Numbered from the stretch's first letter, positions 1 to 12,700 are shown. The stretch is 12,942 nt of DNA from Phoronis ovalis (GCA_028565635.1 JAOXYB010041528.1:1-12942); one strand, 5' to 3'. Notes: generated by a model from the sequence alone, not told the origin. Numbers and translations are program-made.

Positions 1-543
1 ACAAAAATATATCATTATTTCTGCACCAAATAATATATGAAAGATATTTCTTGAATCAAGCGCAAATGCCTGTTCATCACAGAGTTGTTTCAGAAAAGTT
101 TTTTGATAACACTGCAATGTTCTTTTTCGTACGAGTTGATATTGTCAAATCTATTAAGGAATTTTATTCTACAAATGTTTCTATTGATGTTTTCATATTC
201 CACAGTTTGTCTATTCTCGTATTTGTAAGTGTAGTCATTGTTTTTGTAACATTTTAATCAATTTTGTCTCCTGTCACATACTGTACAACCTCATTATAAC
301 TATTTCAGATTATTATTTTTATTCCTAAACTAATATCTTTGCTTTTTAATTACTAACATCATTACTTTTCTGAGACAATGATACTAAAACAAGATTTAAC
401 GAAGTTAACATCTGGTTTTAAATAAATTCAAAGTGTACTGTATCCTTTGTATTTTAATTTGTTTCGTTAGTATCTAAATCTTTAATGCCAAATTGAATGT
501 GGAAATAAAGTTCTAATAATACAGTAATTATTTTTGTTATCAG
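1..543 (+). other. Intron upstream of the first visible exon
   Basis: This AT-rich stretch has no recognisable coding exon. It ends in a T-rich tract and the acceptor CAG at 541-543. An open stretch at 51-257 codes for a hydrophobic, Phe/Val-rich string with no family resemblance and is probably chance. The upstream part of the DCX domain must be encoded before position 1. Confidence 0.7.
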
Positions 544-733
544 GTGAAAGGCTTTTCTGGCATACTAAATGGTCCAGACATCTATGTGGCTGCCAAGTTG
601 GAAAGGTTTAAGCCTGTTTCATCTTTCCCAGAAATACCTAACAAGGGGAGACCACTGCCAAAGAAAAATAATTATGTGGACACTACAGTTGGGCAGAGGC
701 TGGCTGGTAGGAGGGATAAACTGTCGAAAACCC
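544..733 (+). CDS. Exon: C-terminal edge of a DCX (doublecortin) domain plus basic linker
   Basis: The exon opens in phase 0 after TTTTTGTTATCAG and ends at donor GTAAGT with one base left over. It codes for 63 residues plus the first base of an Arg codon. The first 23 or so, including GPDIYVAAKLERFK, match the end of DCX domains, where a Gly-rich turn is followed by YVAxGxERFK. The rest is a Lys/Arg/Pro-rich linker (GRPLPKK, QRLAGRRDKLSKTR) leading to PLAT1. Only the tail of the DCX fold is visible, so the call rests on one short motif. It is in keeping with RP1-type proteins that have DCX domains ahead of other modules. The GTG at 544 is an internal Val codon, not a start. Confidence 0.75.
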
Positions 734-3700
734 GTAAGTAACTCAGAACTTTAGAATAAAGTGATGTGTTGTGTAAGTCAGTATGCTTTACTTTCAATGC
801 TTAGAGATGACACATGTGGCCCAAATATATAGTAAATGTTTGCAGGAAAGCTGGTATAAAAATTTCGCATTCAAGTTATTGACATGCAGCACTGTATACT
901 ATTCCAATATCTTCCAGTATAGGAATAGATAAACCCAACATTGCTTGGGGAATTATAATTAGAATTTTGACAAAACACACGTGTCATGTCTTTTAGATAT
1001 TGCTAATTAAATACAAAGCCGACATTCATCATCCTATATGTGACAGCTAATAATTTCTGATAAATACCTCATTATAATTAATAGTGATATTTATATATTT
1101 GCAGGTGGGAAATGGAAAATATGGATAACAACCAATGAATTACCATCTTCAGGTACAACTGCCCAAGTGACAGTCACAGTTTACGGTCACAAAGGAAACT
1201 CTGGTCCGTTATTGCTGAACCCAGGAGACCCTGAAGCATTTCAAAGCGGGCAATCGGACCAATTTCAGGTCAGATACATCTCAGTGGAACCTAACTCAAA
1301 AGTGCATGTAATTTTTTTAGAGTTTCACTTTGATTTTTAGATAAGTTGTCTGTGATGCAGTTATTTTTCTCAAAACATAAATTCAGGTGAATGCCAATTT
1401 TTAACTTTTTAACATTAAATATTATATAACAACTCCGTGGTCGGCCTTTTTGAACAAACTATATCATAACAATTAACTAATGACATTCCAGCCTTATAGG
1501 TGAGTGAAATGAAATATCCCCATGGGGGCTTACTGTAGTATAATGATGATCAACTTTAAGTTTAATGCTTATTATGACTGTCCCTTGTGAAATGCATTAT
1601 AATGTTTTCTAGAAGTATCACTTACATGCCTTCAGATGTTTATTCTGCTATTTTCTTTATACTTGTTATGCTATCATTTATGTTACTAAACAGGTGTTAT
1701 ACTTCTATTATTTGTTCTTAAAAATGTATGTGTTGTTTCTAGTTATGGTTTTGTATCATGTTGTTTTGAGTTTAAGCATTTTAAAATTCATGATTTTCTA
1801 TTTCTATGTACAGGATGATGTGAAATCTTCTAAACCTATCTATTGCTGTTCAGAGGTACAATAATTAATCTTTATGTTGTTCACAATGTCTACTGTTTCA
1901 GCTAATACCTTCTGTTTATCCCGGCTGTTTACTTTGTTAAACAAGCATGTCATTACTAGTTATGAGTACTAAAAAACTTGAAGTAACTTTTTAATGATTC
2001 CTTAGTAAGTGTACTATTTGTGATTACCTGTGGCAAGGTTAGTGATGCATTTGGACTAAAACTTGTCCTCCTGTGATCTGTGTGACTAGTGCTAACAACC
2101 TAGTGTACACTACCCTAATAACTTATACCTAATTCAATCTTTAAAATGAACATGTTTCTGTAATGCATAACCTCAGTGTGGTGTTTTAAAATTAGAAGAT
2201 CTCTATGAATAATGAAATATATGATAATTTAACGACTACAGCACAAAAAAAATTGAAGAAAACATTATAGTCTCCCTTCTCCACCAGAAGACACCAGCTC
2301 TGAATATGTTGTGATGATGGCGTAACCATTATTTGAAATTATTATTCAATATTTTAGTTCGTAGATGTGAAATTATAAATAAATATGAAACATGTTTTTA
2401 TGATACTATTCATGTTAGACACTTCTGCACATTCTTTTAAATCTTTTAAGACTACCTATCATATTATTAAAATAATTATACGCACAACTTTTTTTGTTGA
2501 TAAAATGTGAAACATTCTATTTAATTCAAAGTTTGTTGAATGTATGATCATGATGTATATTTTTGTTTCTACAGATATCTGTTGGTACTATTGGTGAAAT
2601 TTATAAAATCCGTCTGGCGCATGACAACAGTGGAAGCTTTCCTGGTTGGTTCTGTGAAGAGGTAATTTATATATTTTTAACATATAATAATAGATAGGAT
2701 AAAAATACATGTATTTTGTGAGACAAGGAGTATTATTTTTCTTTGTAAAGATATAATCTTTATTTTTATTGACTTTTTTTGTACAATATTTTTAAGCAAG
2801 TATTAAACTTATGGGATTCAACATGCTTTTCATCATATAATAATAAGATCGTATACTAGATAAGAGGCAATCATTTCTCCCCTCTGTGTCAGCAATCACC
2901 ATCACTGACTAACCAATTTTGAAATGTGATGATTGAAATTTCTTAGCAACTTTTTTACCTAATTTTGCTTACCTGCATCATAGCAGTTTTAAGTTGGTTT
3001 TATGCAAGCTGATTTTAAAATACCTGTGATGCCAATACTATTATTTTAGGTGAGTATGGAGGATGAGCAGACGGGTGAGGAGTTGTTATTTATATGTCAG
3101 CGATGGTTATCCCATGAAGAGGATGATGGAGAGATTGTTAGAGAGTTACCTCTTATCAAGGAAGACGAACCTGTCTTACCAGGTGAGTTCAGCCTGACTG
3201 GTGCTTAATCTTGCTTTAGACTTTGGAATTAGATACAAATTTAACCGAAAAATTCTACCCTTTCTAATTTCTGCTTCCAAATTCTGTTACCTGGATCAAA
3301 CCTGTATTCATGCTGCGTATGTAAACTTATAGTACATTTTGTGAATAAGATATAATTTATTCTATTACTGCTGTAAATCAATTAGTTTTAATTGACATAA
3401 AATTTACTTTAAATAAAATATAAATTTGGAAACTGTAAGTTGTATTCTAGTTAGTTTGTACACGATCACAATGTCTATGGTGTAAAAATTTCTATAAAAT
3501 ATGCAATTGTCACAAAGTAATAAAAAGTCATGTACATCAAAGCAAAAAAAAAACATATATATTTTCAATAAGCAAATTTGTCAAAATTATGTTTCAGTTG
3601 TTCATTATGAGGTTGCCGTGGTTACTGGAGATTTATGGAATGCTTCTACTAATGCCAATGTCTATATTACCATATATGGTGAAAGAGGTGATTCAGGAGT

Positions 3701-6700
3701 CAGGCAACTGTGCCTGTCTCGTCGATCAAAACTTTTTGGCAAAGGACAGGTAAAGAGATAGTAACTGCTACTTGTGAACTAAACCTATGTAAATGAAACA
3801 AATAAGAGTATAAGATCAAATATTGGTTTAATTTGTTCATTATAAATATTGTATTTTTTTGTATGCTGTAAAATATAATAATTCTTGACTAAATGGGATT
3901 GAGTCAATTTCTATATTTTTTTGTTTTTAGAATATAACCAGACATGTCTGCATACATCACTTTATTTGTTGCTTATATTTGCACTTAAATCACATGAGAT
4001 CTAGCTGATTTTAATTGCTTTTTTGTAACATTTATTTAGCATATGATGTAATTGGTTTTTAATGGATAGCAAATAATTATCAATTCATAGTTGCAACACC
4101 ATGTAAAAAATAGCTATTATTGCTGCTGAATAATTGAAACAACTAATTTAATATTCTAAGTACAGATACTGATGATTGTCAACAGATTATAAATGTTGAT
4201 ATTGATATTGATTTTAATTACACTACTCCAAATATTTAACTTCTATTTACAACTTTCAATTAAAAATAATAATGAGTTCTGCCACTGTCAAAAAGTGTCT
4301 TTGTCCAACAGAAAATAGCATCTAGCTATAGCATTAGTGCAGGTGATAAAGAATGCACAGCAAACATTGCGTATTAGTTATAAATATAAAAGATTAGTGT
4401 CATTTCAAGTTTTTATGAATTAAATTTAGTCGCAGTTTAAATTGACCACCCTTTGGCACAAAATGGTAGATGACGTGTTGAACATAACCTTTCAGGATAA
4501 CCTTGCCCTTTATATTCATAGGTTTGTATAAAGCCCCAGATTAAATGAAATTTAGAATTTTAAAGTGATTGTAATGTAAGCGATTGTAAATTTTTTCAGC
4601 ATTATATTCAATTTAATTCTTTTATTATCTAGACGGATACATTTGGAATAGAGGCTGTCTCTCTGGGAAATCTTAAGAGAATCATTATTGGTCATGATGG
4701 TGCTACAGCAGGTAGGAACTTTAATGTATTGATCCCAAAAAAATGGATCCGGTTTTAATTTTTGCTCTTTTGCTGTATCTTTATTTTGCTGCGTTTCTTT
4801 TAGAAAAGGTCTGGGATCGATAATATTTAATTGATATTGATTTTTTTTTAAATATACAAGGTGAAGGCTGGTATCTTGAGAGGATTGCAATTCGAGACAC
4901 AAATCATCATAGTGAAGAATTTGTTTTCCTGTGCAATAAATGGCTAGACGAAGGCGAGGATGATGGAAAGATAGTGAGAGAGCTTAAAGTTCAGGATGAA
5001 TATGTACAAGATCTGCTAGACAAAGAATTGGTAACGTGTTATAATATTAAAGTAAAATAAACAACAAGCAAATACTGTGACTTCATGCTTTATATGTATT
5101 TTAAATATTATCTGAGTATACAGCGTTCCATACATACATGTGTTAATGTTTGTTTTAACTATTGTTTAGCAAGGTGAAATTGTGTACCCACTGCAAATAT
5201 ACTGTGATGTACATGTATGTCTCCAAAACCTTTAATGACTTGCATGTTCTTAGGCAATCCACCACCTATGTCCATATCTAGCAGTCAAAAAATTCAGTGA
5301 AATGCATAAAAATTGATTGAAATATGATGCTCTATGCTAAATATGATGTGAGGTAAAAGTAGAACTATAATAAAAATACAAATTAAGGCTCTTGAAATAA
5401 TGCTCATTTGTCTCAATAAAAGTGTCTTTCATTTCACTTGTCAGATATAAGCAACACTAGCAAGATTTAAACAGTACAAAATGTCAATTTGTGTTTTATT
5501 TTTGCAGTGGGAATATGAAAAATGGAAATTTGATCGTGAAAATCAAATAATGCTATTTCCTAAATCAACTCAAAGAGCTTTGAGAATCAAGCCCGATGCC
5601 AGTGTGGATGGTTTCGGTGATTTTGATGATAAAGCAGGTATTAAATATATCACAATACTGTTTGATATAATCAACTACTGTATTAACAGTGATTTACAAC
5701 CTGCAGTCATCAGTGGTGGTGACCCCTGGTGGAGCAGGAACCTGATTTTCTTTGCTCGGAGTCTTTGTTCTCAATCAGAGGCCAGATCGGAGGGGGTGTT
5801 GTGATGATATCTTCAGAAGTGGTAGCAATATGTGAATGTTTGCCAGATCTGAAGGAACATTTGTTAACAATTTTTTGCAAAATGTTAATATTAATTGTTC
5901 TCGTGTACGTATATTTAACTGAACAATTCTGTGATATCGTACCTTATTTCTGGGGGAAATGTTGACGAATTAGTCTTAACACTATGAAAAATGACTATTT
6001 GGTGGACATACTGAATGCCTTTTTTCTACTCTGGCATATAAGTAAAATTAACTAAAATTAATTAAATTTTGTTAATCTTACCAACATTAAATAATTTTGA
6101 CAGTATAAGAACTTCTGTAGCACAAAAAGTCATTATATTTTATAAATTTTTTTTTTCTTTTATTAGTGCCAGAGGAGAATAAATTTTGATTTCAAATTTA
6201 TTTTATTTTGTAGGTGTTTTTACTGTAATTCCTCGGCAGAGCAGCATCCGAGTACTTGCCAGCTCTGCTAATCCAAATTTTCATCTGGCAATTGATGGTG
6301 GAAAAGTCTTGGGAATGGTAAGCTATGCACACATTTTAAAACTAGCTTAAACCACCATAGAACATTTGAATATATTAGGCAACGTGTTAAGGCTTTTTTT
6401 TGAGAACAAAATATATTGTTCATATCGACTTCTGTTAGCAGTAGAGTAGAATATATCATAACATGTTAATAGTTTGTTCCAAATGTTGTTCACTCACAAT
6501 ATGAATGAAATTCCCTATAATCGCTGCATATATTTGATATTTAATTCACTTAGAATGTTGACCCCTAGTTTGTTGTGTACTTTAAAATCGCAGTCATGTG
6601 TTAATTTTTCCAATCTTTCCCCAGTAAACCAACCTAATTTGTGTTGTAATTTAAAACAAAATTTAACTACAGGCCAACTATAAAAGTTTATCTGCTAAAT

Positions 6701-9700
6701 GCAAACACATCTTACAGAAAACGCACCTGGTAGAGACGCCGTTCAGGGATCTAAATGTTCCCAGCATGTTGCATTTCATAAAGGAACAATGACAAAGTTT
6801 TCTACGTGCTAAATGCAACATGTTGTGAATGTTTAGGTCTACAAGCAGTGGCCCCACCAAGTGTATGCAAATAGTCTATTTTTATTTGATATATGACTTT
6901 TGTGTACTTAAGAAAATGCCAATAGTTTGAATGTGTTTATTAGTAAATATGTTTTCTGAATCTTTTGCAAGCATATGGATGATCCATGGTTCTTGTTTAT
7001 GGTATGTTTAAGACAAATTGCCAAATAATTTTACTATTATTTTGTACATTTTGTTGAAAATATTTAATTTTTGAAAATATGTCTATTTCTGAGTTATTTT
7101 TTGTTTTAATTGCAACAAATGTGATACATGTGGGTATTTTATTATTTGTTAGTTTGAATTTCGCATGTTCCATACTTATTGTATTGTTTTGTCAAATACT
7201 CTCCTGATTTTATGTGCAGATCTTATGTTTTTTTTCAAGTTAAGTTGAAAATTTAGTTAAAGATATAAGCGAATGTTACTTGTTTTCTTGCAGTGGTTGG
7301 GTATGTGCTGGAAACTAAGTGTAACATATATAACGATTTACACTGTCTATGGAAATTTTAACCTATGTCAGTTTCTCTATTAATATATCATACCTTCCAA
7401 CTTTCTCTCTTTCAGTCTGAGACTTTTTGTTATTAAGTGAATTCATTGCTTGCATATATAAATTAAGTAGTAATTACATAATAAAATCCATTATCTCTGG
7501 CTCACTGATGACAAATGTTTGACGGTAAAATGTCATAATGATTAACATTTTTTTGCTGTATAGGGCAAAGGTGGTGGTTACTGTGAATTCCATATCAAAG
7601 TACAGCCAGACCGAAGTGTAATGTTTGAGTCAGTAAAGCATACTTTACAACACTTAACGATAATGCAAAATGGCAAACCTGGTGACCCACGGGGAACAAT
7701 TATTGGGCCATCAAAGCAGTTCTTCTGTTACTGCAAGGTTAGTGTAACATAAAGTGCGGTTGAATAGTTATTAGACCTTAGAATTGTGTTCAGAATCAAA
7801 GTCTTTGATTTTAGTATAATGCTTACAAATTTGGTTGTATTTTTGTCATAAGCTAAGTTTTTTATACCAAGCCATTTATTTCTTTATAAATTTTTATCTT
7901 CTGTGATAATATTTATATATTTATTGCTTAATTTTAGAAAAAGCTATTAAATTATGCCTGACAATAAATCTAATTGGATGTGAATTAAAGTTACATTGTT
8001 ACACAGGGCATGTTCCGTGACGGAGGAATCATCACATTCTGGTCATCCATCTCACAGACATTAAACATTAGCCATGACAATTCATTAATAGCTACAGGAA
8101 GAAGGAATCGATTGGCTCAATTTAGAGTTCACAAAGCATCAGAAGGAAACATTAGAATGTTTGAGAGTATTGTGTTTCCTGGACAGTTTATTAGGCTGAA
8201 AGATGGTCAAATTGATATTAATGTAAGTCTTGCCATAATATATCCAGGTGGACAAAACTTTATCTCCCCGAATCATCATTCAGCACGGGAATAACTTAAA
8301 GTAAAATTCCATAATTAAATCAGCTACAAAACAAAAGCTTACAAATTTATCTTTTGACAACATCTTGACATCTTCATCAATGCCAGATAAAGACAGTTAG
8401 TGTACCCTCCTTCTTCTATGATTTATTTAAGATTCTCCATTTAAATGTGTCTAGAAATTACCAGGCATACTTACTAGCATAAAAAGTTACACCTCTTTCA
8501 TGATTTTATAGATGTATGTTAGTTACAAAATCCTAATACATGCAATCAGTGGCACACATTTTTTATTTCAGGGTTCTGGTGACACTAAATACAGCCAGTT
8601 TAAAGTTGAACGTTACAAGGAGAAGGGATATGTAACACTAGAGTCAGTCTCAAAAAGAGGCCTTTTCATTGGTATGACTGCTGAAGGAAAAGTCCGTCCA
8701 ACTGTAGATACTGGTGACAAAAATGTGAGACTGTTTCCAGAGGTTGTATCATGTAAGTAACTGTTCCAGCATTGTAATATGTCTACTAAGAAGCTGTTAT
8801 TATGTTTCATAACAAACACAACTTTATTAACAAATGTGATATTTTTTTTATGTACGGTGCCTTTTTAATAATATTTGTTTGTGGCCTCATAAGGTACTTA
8901 ATTACTACTGTACAGTTTTATTTTTATCTCCTTAGTTGGTGTTCCTAAGGACAGGCAGAGTGCAGAACCACCTACCCAGCCAGTAACCAAACCTAATAAG
9001 AAAAAGAGGAAGCCCAGAGCTCATGTACCAGCTCTGGTAGCTACTAAAAATATAGAAGAAACACAGGAAGAAAGTAAACCAAAACCAGAACCAAAAGTGG
9101 AACCAAGACCTGTACATACTCCGGAGTCTACTTTCAGTGGTAAAAATTAAACTAAATAATCTAGATATAGTCTTCTAATAGCTATTCCATAAACTGCTTT
9201 ATCCCTTACTTCTTATTGATGTTATACATGTGTAAACAACCAATCAATTACCCCTCAAATTAAGATTTATCTGACTTTAAAAAATGAGGACACAAAATTA
9301 TACAAAAAGGAAACTAGTGAATACATATATTATACCATATTATGTATCATATCATAGGCAAGAATTCTAAAGATAACATTTTTTAAAATTTTGATGAGTT
9401 GTTGTAATTTGTATTGAATGTCCGATTGGTTTGCTCTTGTAGCAAAAGGGGTGAAACTGAAACAGCTATGCGTGAGAAGACTCCATTATCACTTAAAATT
9501 TAAAGAAACTGATATATCCTAAAAATTTTATAAACAGTATTTTTTGTTTTTCAACCAACAAATAAATGCAATGATATCATCATTCCCTAAATACAAAACA
9601 TTTCACTATTTTAGGATTATGTTTCGAACCTGCATGCCTCAAGTTACATGTAAATAACAAACTTTTGTGTTCACTTTTGAAATATATTACTTCCAGAATA

Positions 9701-12700
9701 ATTTTTAATGTGCAAATTCAATGCTTATTACATATTTTAGACGGTGACTGGAAATGCTGGATCACAACAGAAGAGACTGCAATAAATGGAGATGTAGCCA
9801 TAGTTGTTTATGGGGATAAAGGAAACTCTGGTCTGATTATCCTTGGAAGCTCAGAGTCTGGAATATTCCACAAAGGAACTAGAGATGAATTTAAGATAAA
9901 TCTGAGCAGTGTGGGAGTCATCTACAAATTGAGAATAGAATTGGTGCCAAGAAATAAGAAAAAATGGCCTTCCTGGAAAGTGAAAGAGGTATGTCAATAT
10001 GTTCATGTAGCTGTTATGTAGGTGACTGATTGTTAAAGATCAATCAACTACAGAATGAAAATAAACAGCTTGAGCATTTGTGTCATGCCACCGTTATCAG
10101 TTACAATGAGGCTGGAAACTCAAATTCAATGTCTGTTCAATCCTTAATATTTTATTTGAAGCAACAGAAAGTTATCTTCTTTAAAAATCATCACTGATTA
10201 TATGCACTGTTAACTATAATCGTGATTATTGTATATTTCTCTAGGTCAAAATGCAGGATATGACGACTAAGGAAACTTTGAAGTTTAAATATAACCGTAT
10301 CCTATCACTCATGTCACTGCCAGAAGAAGACTGGGGATTAAGTAGAGAATTACCTGCTGTTAGGCCAACACAGAAAGTATTACCTGGTAAGAACAGATGT
10401 TTCCAGAAAATTATATTTTTTGCTTACCGTATACTATATGAAAGTATTATCTATTATTTTTACAACTGGACAAAGCACGGGTACTAACACTGCATAACAG
10501 ATTTGTGTCTAATTTTAATTTAAAATATTACACTACACGTAGCCTAATAGATAATGAATTACACGTTTTCTCTCAAAGTGTGCGTATGATTTTGAAGGGA
10601 ATTTTTTTAAGCAAAACAGATTTCTCATCAGGTAGATTAGTAGTATTTTAGTAGTAGAATACCATTAACCTACCAGGTACGTTTTGCAGTCTAAATTCTT
10701 GATTTAATTTTTACTAATTTTTTGGTGAGAATTTGCCATAACATTTTGTTTGGATTTTTAAATAAAATGTTAAACTCTTACTGTTTTAGTACTTAAGTAC
10801 AAAGCGTCTATATATACTGGTGACGAACCAGGAGCTGATACTGATGCAAACGTGTACTTAAATCTGTATGGAGAGAGGGGTGACAGTGGAAGAAGAATAC
10901 TCCACAAATCCAATAATAACATCAAGTTCCAGGAGGGACAGGTATTAAAACTGCAACCACTGTATTCTTACCTCTGTAAATTTGACCTTATACTTCAGTC
11001 ACATTACATTTTTGCAATCTAATTGTTTGATTAATTATTCAATCTATTGTCAGTTTTATTTAGTAATAATTACTCATTTTTTGTTACATAAACAGGATTG
11101 TAGTTTATTTACATGTTGCTAAATTAAATATTTCACAGGTTGACATTTTTGAGATAGAGGCTGTGTCCTTATCCAAGTTAACCCATTGTGTCATCTCTCA
11201 TGATGGACAAGGTCTGGGAGAAGGTTGGTTTTGTGACAAGGTTATTGTGGATGAAGAAACAGAGCTAAAACAGGAAATTGCTTTTCCATGTAACAGGTAA
11301 CTTGTACTATTGAACTTTAACTTTTGATTAGTTCTAATCAGTTAAGTATCTACTTTTGAGTCCACAGAATTTTAATTGCTTCAGGTTTTATCATTGTTAT
11401 GCCCCAAGCAGAATAACATCATGCTCTCTTGATTGTCATGTACACATCATGTATTTTGTAACTGGATTGTAATTTGTAGTACTTTAAATGCTTGCAGAAA
11501 ATATAATACCTGTATGGTACACCGTTTTAATATTGTATTTAAAGAGGCGATTCATTTTTCGGAATTATTGAATCTTCAGTTAAGTTTACTTAAATGCTTA
11601 ATATATTACTTTTAGGCAGACATGCACTTTTTGAAAGCTTATATTAAATATTAATTACATTTTAATATATTTTAGATGGCTTGACAGTGGAATTGAAGAC
11701 AAGAAAATTCAAAGAACATTATACCCAGGAGGTAAGATTCGTAAGTTATATTAGTTAACTAAATTTTATATTTCACAGGCACGGAATAGGAAATATATTG
11801 TTAATTTAAGTTACTGATAATATATTATATAGACAGTATCTAATGCGACTACATACATGAATTTTGCTCATTGCACTAAATAAAACTTGTAATCAGTTTC
11901 TTGTGGCAAGTTTACAGCACAGATGAATATAATATTATTTTATCTATGACATTATGTTTGAAATGCTTTAAAAATCAGGGTTCAGGTAAGAATTGGTGTT
12001 GGCAATACAGTTTTCAACATCAACTATCAGAAACTTTAATAGACACCGTTGTTCTTGCTACAGCATCTAAACTTGTTAAGAAACAACCGAAAACTAAGCC
12101 AAGGGACAGAAAAATTGCTAATAAAAAGGGTAAATAAGGCTCGAGTGAAAATGTTGTGAAGTGAATTAATGATTAATACATTATGTTATATAATGCTAAT
12201 ATAACTAACTATGTGTGTTTAAAAAAAGATGCTTCCATAAATTAATACAAAGCTGTTGTGTTCTCATATTTTTTTAAAGTTTTGTGGCACTGTTAGCCTT
12301 TTTACTGCTTTTATTTCAATTTGATATCAAGATGACAAAGGACATTATTTCAGAGAAGCAAATGTTGTGAAGTGAGCAATTATTAAATAATGCATACAAC
12401 TAACTGTGTTTATGTTAAAATTGCTGCTATGAGTCACATCAGATGTTTTTTTAAGGTTCGGTGGTTATCTTTCTTTTGGTTGACTGTGGAAATTGGTGCT
12501 GTTTTCTTTTATTTTTTAAAAGTGATTGTTTGGGATATGTTTTACTATGTTCATTTTTAAGTAGATCAACTGGGTTTTTGGTAGCTTCATGTTGGAAGAC
12601 TGAAAACTTTGAAAAAGACTATAATCAAGAGTACTGCTAACAAGATATATTTACTCTTTTTCTAACCTCATTTACATGTTATTTTCTTGTGACACATCTG

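Noticed and set aside
51-257. Open stretch of 68 codons on the + strand before the first exon
   Set aside because: It encodes a hydrophobic low-complexity string in AT-rich DNA with no family match and no supporting context.
1269-1340. Read-through extension of the first PLAT1 exon
   Set aside because: It is open for 23 codons and then hits TAG. The homologous PLAT strand resumes at 2575 in matching phase.
4552-4902. 116-codon open stretch on the - strand
   Set aside because: It lies antisense across two well-supported PLAT2 exons and their intron, and its protein resembles nothing known.
6678-6860. 60-codon - strand open stretch rich in Cys and His
   Set aside because: It looked at first like a zinc-finger transposase remnant, but the spacing of Cys residues fits no family I know, and the inverted repeat explains the region better.
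8613-9117. Two - strand open stretches over trefoil-2 and the linker
   Set aside because: They are shadows of the sense exons. The second is a Phe/Trp-rich mirror of the Lys/Pro-rich linker.
9443-9471. Candidate exon after CTCTTGTAG
   Set aside because: Its 29-base length is not frame-preserving between the phase-1 junctions, and the protein is uninformative.
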